Shown in pieces: positions 7,772 to 17,599 of a DNA stretch of 64,000 bases. The notes beneath the pieces were generated by a model. It did no database searches. It was given only the letters and a program-made list of their open reading frames with translations, and had not been told where the DNA came from. Source of the DNA: Brachybacterium huguangmaarense (GTDB taxonomy: Bacteria > Actinomycetota > Actinomycetes > Actinomycetales > Dermabacteraceae); contig NZ_CP107020.1 in assembly GCF_025725725.1 (NCBI RefSeq), positions 1,488,001 to 1,552,000 of the forward strand. Direction: 5' to 3'. A program made the position numbers and the translations under genes. Position 1 is the stretch's first letter, and every line of letters begins with the position of its first letter.

Positions 7772-8662
7772 GTGAACGCCACGCCGCCTTCGGGCTCGGG
7801 AGGACTCCTCGCCGAGCACTGCCTCGCCCTCCTGCGGGCACGTGAGGGAGCCGCGTACGTCCTGGAGCGGCGGCTCGCGGGAGGTCGACAGGGTGGTGCC
7901 TGGCTCGTCCGCGACGCGGAGAAGCGTCCCGCCGTCCTGAAGGCCACGGTGGACCCCGGCCTGCTCGCACGCCGACGAGAGACGTCCGCGCTCGTCCGCG
8001 CACTCGTCGCCCGCGGCTATCCGACGCCCGCCTGGATCCACGACGGCGTCTCCGAGGACGGGGTGGCCTATGTCGTCTCGGAGTACGTCGAGGGCAGCAC
8101 CCCTGCCTGGGCCGAAGTCGACGTGCGGCAGCTCCTCGATGCGATCGAGCTGCAGAAGAGGGTCGCCGCTCCGTCCGCCCAGACCTGGAGCGACTATGCC
8201 CAGCACGTCGCCTCGGACCACTCGCCGACGATGCGCGGCCTCGAGGGGAGAGGGGCCGCCGTCGAGCGGCTGCTCGACAGGGCGAGTTGCGGGCTGCGGT
8301 CTCTCGGCGAGATCGACCTGCCGCGATCCGACGCCGTGCACGGGGATCTCGAACTCGGGAACACGATCAGCGTCGCTGACCGCGTCGTCGTCGTGGACAT
8401 CGACGCGTGCGGACCCGGCACCCGTGCCCTCGACCATGCATGGCTCTACCGGGACGCGGCCCGGCACGGTGCCGCGGACTCCGTCTGCTCCCAGATCCGC
8501 GCGGCCGGGTCGGCTGTCGCCGGGGAGGCCGTCTTCCGCTTCTGCCTCGTCGTCGCGTGCCTCGAGCTCGTCGCCTTCGTGGCCGCACACGGCACGGCCG
8601 CATCCCTGTCCGTCGAGGCCGACCACGCCCGGCGATGCCTGGAGCGCGCGGCTCGGCGGTGA
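7772..8662 (+). CDS. aminoglycoside-phosphotransferase/choline-kinase-like protein
   Basis: 296 residues. The kinase-like fold is recognised by AWLVRD ... AVLKA (nucleotide-loop Lys), VSEYVEG (hinge), AVHGDLELGN (catalytic HGD..N) and VVVDIDACGPG (metal-binding Asp). This family phosphorylates antibiotics or small metabolites; the pocket does not reveal the substrate, and a metabolic or orphan role is as likely as resistance. GTG 7772 lies 7 bp after a TAGCGT -10 element (7759-7764), so it is probably leaderless. GTG 7763 is in frame but overlaps that element. Confidence 0.75.
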   Translation: MNATPPSGSGGLLAEHCLALLRAREGAAYVLERRLAGGRQGGAWLVRDAEKRPAVLKATVDPGLLARRRETSALVRALVARGYPTPAWIHDGVSEDGVAYVVSEYVEGSTPAWAEVDVRQLLDAIELQKRVAAPSAQTWSDYAQHVASDHSPTMRGLEGRGAAVERLLDRASCGLRSLGEIDLPRSDAVHGDLELGNTISVADRVVVVDIDACGPGTRALDHAWLYRDAARHGAADSVCSQIRAAGSAVAGEAVFRFCLVVACLELVAFVAAHGTAASLSVEADHARRCLERAARR

Positions 8663-8718
8663 GCGTCCCGAGCGCGCCGGTCCCGCAGGGCGTGCGACCG
8701 CACGGTCGGACCCGGTCG

Positions 8719-8752
8719 TTTTCTTGACCCAGTCCAGAATGCGCCGTACGGT
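8719..8752 (+). promoter_or_regulatory. furA promoter with FurA-type redox operator
   Basis: TTGACC (8724-8729), a 17-bp spacer and TACGGT (8747-8752) form a near-ideal promoter 8 bp before the furA start. The segment TTCTTGACCCAGTCCAGAAT matches the AT-containing operator that overlaps the -35 of furA-katG promoters in mycobacteria and streptomycetes, so FurA autorepression relieved by peroxide is likely. Confidence 0.7.
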
Positions 8753-8759
8753 GGAGGGC

Positions 8760-9242
8760 ATGATGACACCACGTCAGGACACGGCATCGGCGGAGACCAC
8801 TCCGTTCGAGGCCGACCTGCGTGCCGCGGGTCTGCGGGTGACCGCCCCGCGACTGGCCACGCTCGCCGTCATCGCCGAGCGCCAGCACTCCGACGCCGAC
8901 GCGATCGCGACCGCCGTGCGCGACCGGCTGGGCACCGTGTCCAAGCAGGCCGTGTACGACGTGCTCAACGCGCTCACCGCCGCGGGCCTGGTGCGGCGGA
9001 TCTCCCTCGACGAACGGCGCGCCCGCTTCGAGGTGCACCGCCACGACAACCACCACCACCTGATCTGCCGCTCGTGCGGCCGGATCGAGGACGTGCCGTG
9101 CGTGGTCGGCGTGGCCCCGTGCCTGAGCCTGCCGGACGACCGCGGCTTCACCGTCGAGGAGGCCGACGTCGTCTACCGCGGCCTGTGCGCCGAGTGCAGC
9201 GCCGCGGCCGCCGCGCGAGCAGGAGACCCCGCGGCGTCCTGA
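8760..9242 (+). CDS. furA: Fur-family peroxide-responsive repressor (FurA/PerR-like)
   Basis: 160 residues. The winged-helix domain (about 15-85) has the recognition stretch [20 protein letters not shown]. The dimerisation domain has the [16 protein letters not shown] metal region (His-rich 94-100, Cys103/Cys106) and a second CAEC pair at 143-146, which makes a structural zinc site likely. The gene sits 119 bp before the catalase gene in the same direction. That layout matches the furA-catalase pairs of actinobacteria, where FurA represses both and is inactivated by peroxide. A Met-Met start begins at 8760; 8763 is equally possible. Confidence 0.9.
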   Translation: MMTPRQDTASAETTPFEADLRAAGLRVTAPRLATLAVIAERQHSDADAIATAVRDRLGTVSKQAVYDVLNALTAAGLVRRISLDERRARFEVHRHDNHHHLICRSCGRIEDVPCVVGVAPCLSLPDDRGFTVEEADVVYRGLCAECSAAAAARAGDPAAS

Positions 9243-9361
9243 CAGCGCCTCGCGCGGATCGTTCCGCCGCTCGGGTGCCGGGCTCCCGGCCCGCCGCCCG
9301 CCCCATGACCGTCCACCCGTCCACCCACGAGTTCCGCTCATCGCCCCGAGGAGGAATCAGC

Positions 9362-10927
9362 ATGACCCAGAAGCAGGACCACGAGTACCCGGGCTTCGAC
9401 CCGGCCAAGCCCTCGACCACCGAGTCCGGCGCCCGCCGCGAGTCCGACGCCAACTCCCTGTCCGTCGGCCCCGACGGACCGCTGATGCTGCACGACGTCG
9501 CCCTCGTCGAGAAGCTCGCCCGCTTCGACCGCGAGCGCGTCCCGGAGCGCAGCCCCCACGCCAAGGGCTCGGGCGCGTTCGGCGAGTTCGAGGTCACCCA
9601 CGACGTCAGCCAGTACACCAGGGCGAAGTTCCTGCAGCCCGGCGCCACCACGCCGATGCTCGCGCGCTTCTCCACGGTCGCCGGCGAGCTCGGCTCGCCC
9701 GACACCTGGCGCGACGTCCGCGGCTTCGCGCTGAAGTTCTACACCGAGGACGGGAACTTCGACATGGTCGGCAACAATACGCCGGTCTTCTTCGTCCGCG
9801 ACCCCATGAAGTTCCCCGACTTCATCCACTCCCAGAAGCGCATGCCCGACTCCGGCCTGCGCAGCAACAACATGCAGTGGGACTTCTGGAGCCTCTCCCC
9901 GGAGAGTGCCCACCAGGTGGCCTACCTCATGGGCGACCGCGGCCTGCCCAAGTCCTGGCGCCACATGAACGGCTACTCCTCCCACACCTACCTGTGGGTC
10001 AACGAGGCGGGGGAGAGGTTCTGGGTCCAGTACCACTTCCACACCGACCAGGGCGTCGAGAACCTCACCAACGAGGAGGCCGGCAAGCTCGCGGGCGAGG
10101 ACGCCGACTACCACCGCCGCGACCTGTTCGACGCGATCGAGCGGGGCGACTTCCCGTCCTGGACCCTGAGCGTGCAGATCATGCCGTACGAGGACGCCAA
10201 GACCTACCGGTTCAACCCCTTCGACCTCACCAAGACGTGGTCGCACAAGGACTACCCGCTGCACGAGGTCGGGCGCTTCACCCTCAACCAGAACCCGTCC
10301 AACCACTTCGCGCAGATCGAGCAGGCCGCCTTCAGCCCGTCCAACACGGTGCCGGGCACGGGCGTCTCGCCCGACAAGATGCTGCTGGGCCGCGTGTTCT
10401 CCTACCCGGACGCGCACCGCAACCGCATCGGCGTGAACTTCAACCAGCTGCCGGTCAACGCGCCGCTGACGCCCACCAACTCCTACGACAAGGAGGGGCA
10501 GATGCAGTTCCACCACACGGGCAACGCGCCCGTGTACGCCCCCAACTCGTACGGGCGCGCCTACCAGGACGCCCAGGGGCCGGTGGACAACGGCTGGGAG
10601 GCCGACGGCGCGCTCGTCCGCGCCGCGTACACCCTGCACGCCGAGGACGACGACTTCGGCCAGGCGCACACGCTCGTGCGCGACGTGTACTCCGACGAGG
10701 AGCGCGAGCGGCTCGTCGAGACCGTCGCCGGGACGCTGATCCCCGACGTCGAGGAGCCGGTCCTCTCGAACGTCTTCGCCTACTGGCGTCACATCGACCA
10801 GGAGGTCGGCGACCGCATCGAGGCCGCGTACCACGCCGCGAAGGGCGATCAGGTGCCCGGCGGCGACCCCAAGGACGGCCAGCCCGACGCCGTGCTCGGC
10901 GAGGCCCGCACGAACGCCGGCAGCTGA
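9362..10927 (+). CDS. katA: monofunctional haem catalase
   Basis: 521 residues, the usual length for a small-subunit catalase. It degrades hydrogen peroxide in the cytosol. Visible features are the distal His66 in [10 protein letters not shown], Asn138/139 in [10 protein letters not shown], and the proximal Tyr348 in [18 protein letters not shown]-site-like residues follow the small-subunit clade. GAGGAATCAGC precedes ATG 9362. Cotranscription with, or repression by, furA just upstream is likely. A strong terminator follows at 10976. Confidence 0.96.
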   Translation: MTQKQDHEYPGFDPAKPSTTESGARRESDANSLSVGPDGPLMLHDVALVEKLARFDRERVPERSPHAKGSGAFGEFEVTHDVSQYTRAKFLQPGATTPMLARFSTVAGELGSPDTWRDVRGFALKFYTEDGNFDMVGNNTPVFFVRDPMKFPDFIHSQKRMPDSGLRSNNMQWDFWSLSPESAHQVAYLMGDRGLPKSWRHMNGYSSHTYLWVNEAGERFWVQYHFHTDQGVENLTNEEAGKLAGEDADYHRRDLFDAIERGDFPSWTLSVQIMPYEDAKTYRFNPFDLTKTWSHKDYPLHEVGRFTLNQNPSNHFAQIEQAAFSPSNTVPGTGVSPDKMLLGRVFSYPDAHRNRIGVNFNQLPVNAPLTPTNSYDKEGQMQFHHTGNAPVYAPNSYGRAYQDAQGPVDNGWEADGALVRAAYTLHAEDDDFGQAHTLVRDVYSDEERERLVETVAGTLIPDVEEPVLSNVFAYWRHIDQEVGDRIEAAYHAAKGDQVPGGDPKDGQPDAVLGEARTNAGS

Positions 10928-10975
10928 CGAGCCGCCGACCGGTCGCCCGCGGCGGCCGGATCCGGACGTGACCGC

Positions 10976-11013
10976 GGCGGTGCCCCGGGAGCCTGTGCTC
11001 CCGGGGCACCGCC
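10976..11013 (+). terminator. terminator of katA
   Basis: A perfect 17-bp stem (GGCGGTGCCCCGGGAGC and its complement) with a CTGT loop, 48 bp after the katA stop. It could also serve the convergent ROK gene. Confidence 0.8.
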
Positions 11014-11231
11014 GTGTCCAGCCGGGCGCGGGCGACGGGCCGACGGGGGCGAGAGCCTGCTGGCAGACCGCCATCGCGCCCGCACGGTCCGCAGCGGGAC
11101 ACGAACCCGAGTCGACGCCCTGTCGGGCGGAGCATCCCGTCGCGCAAGGGACTCCAGCGGAGTCAGGCGCCTGCCGTCTCTGCCGGGTCGGGCGTCCTGC
11201 CCTGTCTCAGCGGGCGCGCAGCCCGCGACGC

Positions 11232-12353
11232 TCAGCGGGCGCGCAGCGCGCGACGGCGTTCGCGCGCGGCCTGCACCCGGCGGCGCGCGGGGGCGTCCGC
11301 GGAGCGCCGCGGCGCCGTGCGGGCGAGGTCCGCGGCGCCGATGAACCCCGCGTCGTTGCCGAGGGCGGCCACCTCGATGCGCGGCGAGGGCCGGTAGCCG
11401 CGCCCCGTCAGCGAATGCGCGAAGGTGCGGCGGGCGGGCTCCATGAGCAGCTCCCCGGCCGCGCTCACACCGCCGCCGACCACGAGCATGCCGGGGTCCA
11501 GGGCGGCCGCGAGGTTCGCGAGCCCCATCCCGAGCCACTCGCCGGTCTCCCGCAGGAGCCCCTCGGCGGCCGGGTCGCCCTCGTCCGCGCAGCGCGAGAC
11601 GACACGGCCGCTGAGCTGGTCGGCCCGGCCGTCGACCGCGTCGAGCAGCCCGCCGGCCAGGGGAGTGCCGCTCGAGGCGAGCTCCCGCGCGCTGCGGGCG
11701 AGCGCCGAGCCGCCCGCGTACTGCTCCCAGCAGCCGCGGTCGCCGCACTCGCAGCGGCGCCCTTCGGGCACGAGGGTCATGTGCCCGAACTCGCCGGCCA
11801 CGCCGTGCCGACCGCGCTCGAGCAGGCCGTGGGTGACGATGCCGCCGCCGATGCCGGTGCCGAGGGTCACGAGGACCACCGAGTCCTCGCCCTGGGCGGC
11901 GCCGAAGCGGTACTCCGCCCAGGCCGCCGCGTTCGCGTCGTTCTCGACCACGACCCGCATCCGCAGGCGCTCGACGAGACGGGCGCGCAGCGGCTCGCGG
12001 CGCCACGCGAGGTGCGGGGCGAACAGCACGGTCGAGCGGTTCTCGTCGATGAAGCCGGCGGCGCCGATGCCGACGGCCCGCACGTGGTGGCGTCCGCGCA
12101 GCTCGCCGACGATGTCGGCGATCGCGTCCTCCGTGGCCTCGGGGGAGTGGGTCGGGGTGGCGCGGTCGAGCCGCTCGACCACCTGGCCGTACACGTCGAC
12201 CACGCCCGCCTTGACGCGCGTGCCGCCGATGTCGATGCCGATCGCGAGACCTCGCATGAAGGTCGGACGGCGGTCGGAGCGGGGGCGCAGGAGCTCCCCG
12301 CGCACGGGGACGGCGGCGGCACGAGGGCCGCGGGCAGGGTACTCGTAGGTCAT
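11232..12353 (-). CDS. ROK-family sugar kinase, probably glucokinase
   Basis: 373 residues from ATG 12353. The ATP-binding motif DIGGTRVK starts at residue 41, the catalytic ENDANAA at 137-143, and the ROK zinc motif EFGHM ... CECGDRGCWEQ has His191 and Cys201/203/208. The layout fits polyphosphate/ATP glucokinases of actinobacteria rather than NagC-type repressors, since there is no HTH. The 36 residues before the fold are unusual. ATG 12257 would remove most of them but lacks a ribosome site, whereas 12353 lies 15 bp after the Usp stop as expected in an operon. Substrate specificity is inferred. Confidence 0.8.
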   Translation of the reverse strand: MTYEYPARGPRAAAVPVRGELLRPRSDRRPTFMRGLAIGIDIGGTRVKAGVVDVYGQVVERLDRATPTHSPEATEDAIADIVGELRGRHHVRAVGIGAAGFIDENRSTVLFAPHLAWRREPLRARLVERLRMRVVVENDANAAAWAEYRFGAAQGEDSVVLVTLGTGIGGGIVTHGLLERGRHGVAGEFGHMTLVPEGRRCECGDRGCWEQYAGGSALARSARELASSGTPLAGGLLDAVDGRADQLSGRVVSRCADEGDPAAEGLLRETGEWLGMGLANLAAALDPGMLVVGGGVSAAGELLMEPARRTFAHSLTGRGYRPSPRIEVAALGNDAGFIGAADLARTAPRRSADAPARRRVQAARERRRALRAR

Positions 12354-12367
12354 CGGGACGCAGGACC

Positions 12368-12751
12368 TCAGACCACGAGCACGTCGCACGCGGCGTCGAC
12401 GAGCAGCTTCTGGGCCGTGAAGCCGAGGAACTGCCGGGTGTGCTCGCGCTCGCGGCGGATGCCGATGACGAGGAGGTCGGCACGCTCGGTCTCGGCGATG
12501 TCGAGCAGGACACCGGCGATGCCGAGCTCGGCGCGCACCTGGCGCACGTCGACCCGCACGGGCGCGCTGCGCAGGCGCTCCTGGGCCATCTCGAGCTGCT
12601 CGGGGCTCGCGTGCCGCGGGTCGTCCTCGTCGCCGTCACGGACCACGTTGACCACGATCAGCGGCCCTCCGCGACGACGGGCCTCGTCGAGCGACGCGTC
12701 GAGCGCGGCGAAGCCGACGGGGGTGGGGATGAAGCCGACCACCACGGTCAT
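12368..12751 (-). CDS. universal stress protein (UspA family)
   Basis: 127 residues, a single Usp domain. It starts with the conserved VVVGFIPTPVGFAALDASLDEA and ends with the helix and strand LGFTAQKLLVDAACDVLVV. The ATP-binding variant motif G-2x-G-9x-G(S/T) is not intact (IGIRREREHTRQFLGFTA), so nucleotide binding is doubtful. It lies upstream of, and very close to, the ROK kinase gene, probably as one transcript. Confidence 0.85.
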   Translation of the reverse strand: MTVVVGFIPTPVGFAALDASLDEARRRGGPLIVVNVVRDGDEDDPRHASPEQLEMAQERLRSAPVRVDVRQVRAELGIAGVLLDIAETERADLLVIGIRREREHTRQFLGFTAQKLLVDAACDVLVV

Positions 12752-12842
12752 GCGGGACCTCCTGACATAGGCGCCGCCATCGTACGCGCGCGCCCCGGGG
12801 AGCGCAGGACCGCCGGGACCAGCGTCACGGGCACCCGGCGGC

Positions 12843-13523
12843 TCAGTCGCGTGCCGAGGCCGGCGGGGTGTTGAGGGAGTCGGCCCGCTCCTGCCCGCTG
12901 AGCGCCGCGATCGCGTCCATGATCCGGCGGGTCATCTCGCGACGGCGCACGCCGTCGGACAGCGACGGGTCGATGTCGGAGAAGTCGACGGGCGCGCCGA
13001 AGGCGATCGACACCGGGACCCGCCGGGGAAGGCGCCTGCCGGGCGCGAAGATCTTCTCGGTCCCGCGCAGCCCGACCGGGATCACAGGGGCCCCGGACTG
13101 CTGGGCGAGCCACGCCGCACCGGTCCGTCCCTTGTACAGGCGCCCGTCGCGCGAGCGCGTGCCCTCGGGATAGATGCCGAAGCCGTCGCCGTCGCGCAGC
13201 ACCTGGAGGGCCACGTCGAGGGAGCCCTTGGCGCTGCGCAGCGTGCCGCGCTCGACCGGGACCGTGCCGATGACCGTGAAGAACCGGCGCATGACCCAGC
13301 CGACCGGCCCCTTCTTCTGCCACAGGTCGGCGCGCGCGATGAACCGCACCTGACGGGGCGCGACGACGGGGATCGCGAAGGAGTCGACGAGGGCGAGGTG
13401 GTTGGAGGCCACGAGGAACGGGCCCGTCTCCGGCAGGTTCTCGAGCCCCGAGACGCGGGGCCTCCAGAGGGCCATGACCAGGGGGGCGACCGCGCGGCGG
13501 GCGGTCGTGTAGAACGTGGGCAA
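12843..13523 (-). CDS. 1-acyl-sn-glycerol-3-phosphate acyltransferase (PlsC family)
   Basis: 226 residues from TTG 13523, which has an ideal AAGGAG at 7-bp spacing; the frame stays open far upstream without coding character. The acyltransferase motifs are NHLALVD (HX4D, His42-Asp47), the substrate motif VERGTLRSAKG and the third block YPEGTRS (118-124). It probably transfers an acyl chain to lysophosphatidic acid at the inner face of the membrane. The N-terminus carries only a short hydrophobic stretch, so membrane association is likely peripheral. Confidence 0.88.
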   Translation of the reverse strand: MPTFYTTARRAVAPLVMALWRPRVSGLENLPETGPFLVASNHLALVDSFAIPVVAPRQVRFIARADLWQKKGPVGWVMRRFFTVIGTVPVERGTLRSAKGSLDVALQVLRDGDGFGIYPEGTRSRDGRLYKGRTGAAWLAQQSGAPVIPVGLRGTEKIFAPGRRLPRRVPVSIAFGAPVDFSDIDPSLSDGVRRREMTRRIMDAIAALSGQERADSLNTPPASARD

Positions 13524-13652
13524 CGCGGGGCTCCTTCGGGGTGAGCTCGGGCGAACGGGGCACGGACCCGGCGTTCCCGAGGGCCGTTCGTCGGCCCGCT
13601 CACGATAGCCTGCCGACTGCGAGAACCCGCAGACGACGGAGGTGATGGCCGG

Positions 13653-15746
13653 GTGGACGCGATCGACGCCCTGGGGATGCAGGCCTCCTGGATCTCCGCG
13701 ACCGACGACGCCCGGCCGGGCGCCTGGCTGCTGCGCCGCGACGTGGACCTGGGCACCGCCCTGACCGATCGCGACAGCGGCGCCGACCTCGAGCTGCTCT
13801 CGGCCAGCATGGTCGCCGCCTCGACGGGGGACGTCGAGGTCTACGTCGACGGCCACCGCGTCGGCGCGGTCCGGTTCCTCGGCCCCGCGAGCGCCGGGAC
13901 CGTCGTCGCCGACGTGACCGACCGCGTGCTCGGATCGGGGCGTCGGACCGAGAACCTCGCCCTCGGGCTGCGCCACGTCGAGGACCGCCCGGTCGGTGCG
14001 GGCAGGGCCCCGGGCTCGGTGCTCGCCGGGCTCGTGCTCACCGCCCGCCCCGTCGGCGCCCGGGCGGGATCCGAGCGCACGATCGTGGTCGGCACGGACA
14101 CCTCGTGGCTCGCGACCCCCGCCGGCATCACGTTCGAGGCACGTGCGGACCCGGCCCGCCGCCTGCGCGAGGTCCACGAGGGCGCCGACGCGGAGACCGC
14201 GGCGGACGACGCCGACCCCCTGGGCTGGACCCGCTTCGGCGTCATGCACACCGACGCCCGCCGTCGGTGGCGGCCCGCCGTGGACCGTGGGCGGCATCCC
14301 TCGCTCGTCCACCCGCCGCTCGTGCAGGCCCCCGAGCTGGTCGAGGAGGAGGTCGTGCCCGTGCTGGGCCGCGTGCTCGCCCCGGGCGGCGTGCAGTGCC
14401 TGGACCTCGGCCAGACCGCGCGCTGCCGTCCCGTGCTCGCCCTGCCCGAGGGCGCCCGCCGCCCCATCACGGTGTGGAGCGGCCCGGTGCCCGGCACGCC
14501 GCCCCGCGGCGGCGACATCAGCCTCGAGACCTTCGGGCGCGCCGCCGTGCTCGACGCCCATGGGACGACCTCGGGCCGCTGGCTGCACGTGCACGGCGCC
14601 CCCGACCTCGAGATCGAGGGCATCGCCCTGCCCGTGCGCGCGGGCATCCTGCCCCGGCCGTTCGGGATCGACCTGTCCGACGAGCGCGTGGCCCAGTTCC
14701 TCGGCGACGGGATCGCCTCCCTGCGCGCGCGCAGCCAGGAGCGGTACCTCGGCGAGGACGGCGTGCCCGTGCTCGCCGAGATCGTGCGCACCGCGCGCTG
14801 CGCCCTCTGGCTCGGCGGGGACACGTGGCGCTCCGCCCGCGCCCTCGAGGCGTACCTGGGCACCGCCCACGAGACCGACGACGGCACGGTCGTGGACGTG
14901 ATCGCCCCCGACGGGCCGCGCGCCGACCTCGACGAGCACACCTACGCCCTGCCCGGCTGGGTCGCCGACCACGCCGCCCTGGCGCCGGCCCCGCGGCGCG
15001 CGGGCGCCGTCATCGGCGGGATCGCCGCCCGGCTGCTGCGCCGCATCGAGCACGGCCCCTCGCCCGCCGCGCGCATGAGCACGCTCGCCGCGGCCCTCGA
15101 CGCCCTCGACGCCTTCACGCGCCTCGCGCGGCGCGCCGGTGCGCCCGACCAGGAGCTGCGGCGCTACGTGCGGGCCGCCGAGGACCTGCGCCGCAGCGGC
15201 CGCGCCGCCCTGCGCGCCACCCGCCAGACCGGCGGCAGCGCGACCTATCTCGCGGCGCGGGGCGATGCCGCCTCGACCCCGACGGCGACCGCGCTCGCCG
15301 TCCTGAGCGGCCTCGTCGAGGCGAGCGAGCTCGCGGTCACGTGCGCGGCCCTGCGGCCCGTCCTCGACGACGTCCAGGCGCTCGACGCGACCGGCTCCGT
15401 GCGCGGCGCCCTCCTGCGGTCGGGCAGCGGGCGCCAGGTCCTCGACGCCCACCGCGACGGCGACGACGTGCCGCCGCTCGTGCTGTCCGAGCTCGTGTCC
15501 GCCGTCAGCGGCCTCACGATCGACGGCGACCGGCTGCACGTGCGCACCCCGGCGCTGCCCCTCGTCGGGCTCGATCTCGACGTGCCGCACGCCCGCGGCA
15601 CCGTGCGCATCCGCTGGGACGGCGCCGCCGGCACGATCGACGCGCCGCCCGGCACCCACGTGCTCGTCCACCCGGACGGGGCCTCAAGCCCCGTGTGGTA
15701 CAACAGCGGCAGCACGGCGGTTCAGCGCCCGGACCCGACCCGCTGA
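13653..15746 (+). CDS. large hypothetical protein, weakly like alpha-L-rhamnosidase N-terminal domains
   Basis: 697 residues from GTG 13653 (GGAGG 9 bp upstream). No catalytic family is certain. The first 110 residues (QASWISATDDARPGAWLLRRDVDLG, then a beta-rich DVEVYVDGHRVG and DVTDRVLGSGRRTENLALG) look like the lectin-like N-domain of GH78 alpha-L-rhamnosidases. The middle has a helical part (about 450-620), and the end is beta-rich (VPHARGTVRIRWDGAAG ... PPGTHVLVHPDG), like a trimmed C-terminal beta-sandwich. No signal peptide is seen and canonical GH78 acid residues cannot be placed. It lies just before a Gfo/Idh oxidoreductase in the same direction, so a sugar-related role is possible. 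Confidence 0.5.
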   Translation: MDAIDALGMQASWISATDDARPGAWLLRRDVDLGTALTDRDSGADLELLSASMVAASTGDVEVYVDGHRVGAVRFLGPASAGTVVADVTDRVLGSGRRTENLALGLRHVEDRPVGAGRAPGSVLAGLVLTARPVGARAGSERTIVVGTDTSWLATPAGITFEARADPARRLREVHEGADAETAADDADPLGWTRFGVMHTDARRRWRPAVDRGRHPSLVHPPLVQAPELVEEEVVPVLGRVLAPGGVQCLDLGQTARCRPVLALPEGARRPITVWSGPVPGTPPRGGDISLETFGRAAVLDAHGTTSGRWLHVHGAPDLEIEGIALPVRAGILPRPFGIDLSDERVAQFLGDGIASLRARSQERYLGEDGVPVLAEIVRTARCALWLGGDTWRSARALEAYLGTAHETDDGTVVDVIAPDGPRADLDEHTYALPGWVADHAALAPAPRRAGAVIGGIAARLLRRIEHGPSPAARMSTLAAALDALDAFTRLARRAGAPDQELRRYVRAAEDLRRSGRAALRATRQTGGSATYLAARGDAASTPTATALAVLSGLVEASELAVTCAALRPVLDDVQALDATGSVRGALLRSGSGRQVLDAHRDGDDVPPLVLSELVSAVSGLTIDGDRLHVRTPALPLVGLDLDVPHARGTVRIRWDGAAGTIDAPPGTHVLVHPDGASSPVWYNSGSTAVQRPDPTR

Positions 15747-15795
15747 GGTCCCGCGAACCCGCCGCACCCCCACCGATCCTCGAGGAGCACCCCGT

Positions 15796-17469
15796 ATGCC
15801 CAGCCCGCTGAACATCGCCGTCGTGGGCGTCGGCACCATGGCCCAGGCCGTGCACCTGCCCCTGATCCGGCGACGCTGGGACCGCTTCGCGCTCACGGGC
15901 ATCGTGGAGATCTCGCCGCGCCGCCGCAAGGAGGCCTCCGAGGTGTGGGGCGTGCCCGAGGAGCGCCGCTACGAGTCCGTGGCCGATCTGGTCACCGCCA
16001 TCCGCGCCAAGGAGATCGAGGTGGACGCGGTCGTCGTCGCGAGCGACGGCCTGCACGTCGACGACGTCCTGGCCGTGATCCGCCGAGGCGTCCCCGTGCT
16101 CGTCGAGCCGCCGCTCGGCTTCTCCGCCGAGGAGATCGCCCAGGTCGCCGACTTCGAGCGCATGACCGGGCGCCACCTCGTGATGATGGCCTACCCGCAG
16201 CAGTACGACGAGGCGATCGCGACGCTCGCCGAGCGCCTGCCGCGCCGCGACATCCGCCTGCTCGAGCACGAGGTGCGCATGCCCTCGGCCCAGCCCCTGT
16301 TCGGGCGCGCGCACGTGACCGTCTCGGCGTACGACCTGCCGAGCGACGCCCGCACCCAGCGCCGCGAGGCCCTCCAGGGCGCCGTCGAGACCGGCACCGG
16401 GACCGGTGCGACCCAGCGCGACCGCGACCTGTACGTCAAGGGTCTGCTCACGGGCGTGGCCCACCAGCTCGCCGCGCTCGAGCGCGCGTACGGGCCCCTC
16501 GAGACCATCGAGGCGGTCCGCCAGTGGCCCCACGGCGTGATCCCGGGCTCCGTCGAGCTCCTGGGCCGGTTCGAGGGCTCGGTGCCCGTCCGGATCGTGT
16601 GGCACTACCTGCCGTTCTTCCCCGAGTACCACGAGGAGCTCACGATCCTCTCCGCGCGCCGTCGCCTGCGGATCAGCCTTCCGGCGCCCTCGTACGCCGA
16701 CGGGCGCTCGACGCTGTCCGTGCGCGAGCGCGACTCCGGCGCCGTGCAGGAGAAGACGGTCGAGGCCGCCGTCGGCGCGGCCGAGTCGATGTGGGAGGCG
16801 TTCCACGCCTTCGTGGTCTCCGGAGAGGCTCCCGCGGCGGGCTCGGCCGACGAGCTGCGCCGCGTGACGCAGCTGCGCGACGTGCTCGAGCAGATCGTCC
16901 AGGGCGACGGCCGCACGCTCGAGCCGGAGGCTGAGCCGGAGCCGGAGCCGGAGGCTGAGCCGGAGGCTGAGGTCAAGGTCGACGGGGCGACGGACGAGTC
17001 TGCTGGTGATGCCGATCTGACGGATGACGGCGGGCCCGCGATCGTGCTCGTGCCCGAGGACGGCTCCGCGACGCCCTCCGGGACGTCCGCCGCCGACGGC
17101 GAGACCGAGACGGTGAGCGCGTCCGGCGCCGGCACTGTGACCGAGGGCGAGGGCGATCCCGTCGCGGCATCGCCCGCTCCGGCCGCCGTCGACGAGACCG
17201 CTGCCGCCCCCGCGTCGCCCGATGCGCCGAATCCGGTCGCTGAGCCTGCGGCTGCCCTCGTGTCGCCCGACGCCCCGGAACCGGTCGCTGAGCCAGCTGC
17301 TGTCTCCACGCGGACGGACGCGCCGGATCCGGTCGCTGAGCGTGCGCCCGTGGAGTCGCCCGATCCCGCGGACGCGATCGCCGAGACCGATGCCTGGGAG
17401 GCCTCGGCCGTGCGCAGCGAGGATGCCGAGCCCGGCGCCGGGCGCGCGGAGCACGACCCCCGCTCCTGA
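15796..17469 (+). CDS. Gfo/Idh/MocA oxidoreductase with a long disordered acidic tail
   Basis: 557 residues. The N-terminal Rossmann domain begins NIAVVGVGTMAQAVH; the typical lysine of the EKP motif is replaced (VEPPLGFSAEE), which raises doubt about dehydrogenase activity. A C-terminal alpha/beta domain follows to about residue 375. The last 180 residues are a low-complexity tail: first Glu-Pro repeats (EAEPEPEPEAEPEAE), then an Ala/Pro-rich series with four diverged copies of a DAPxPVAEPA unit. Such tails are not part of the family and suggest a tether or binding region. The gene follows the 13653 gene by 49 bp. Confidence 0.75.
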   Translation: MPSPLNIAVVGVGTMAQAVHLPLIRRRWDRFALTGIVEISPRRRKEASEVWGVPEERRYESVADLVTAIRAKEIEVDAVVVASDGLHVDDVLAVIRRGVPVLVEPPLGFSAEEIAQVADFERMTGRHLVMMAYPQQYDEAIATLAERLPRRDIRLLEHEVRMPSAQPLFGRAHVTVSAYDLPSDARTQRREALQGAVETGTGTGATQRDRDLYVKGLLTGVAHQLAALERAYGPLETIEAVRQWPHGVIPGSVELLGRFEGSVPVRIVWHYLPFFPEYHEELTILSARRRLRISLPAPSYADGRSTLSVRERDSGAVQEKTVEAAVGAAESMWEAFHAFVVSGEAPAAGSADELRRVTQLRDVLEQIVQGDGRTLEPEAEPEPEPEAEPEAEVKVDGATDESAGDADLTDDGGPAIVLVPEDGSATPSGTSAADGETETVSASGAGTVTEGEGDPVAASPAPAAVDETAAAPASPDAPNPVAEPAAALVSPDAPEPVAEPAAVSTRTDAPDPVAERAPVESPDPADAIAETDAWEASAVRSEDAEPGAGRAEHDPRS

Positions 17470-17599
17470 GGCCAGCGTGCCGGGGCCGTCCCGGCATCTC
17501 GCGGCGCACCTGCCCCGGTGGGGACCGTGCGCTCGCCGTCACGGTCCGTCAGCGGACTCTGACGGAGGCTCGCGCCCGGTCGCCCGCGATCGCCGACGC

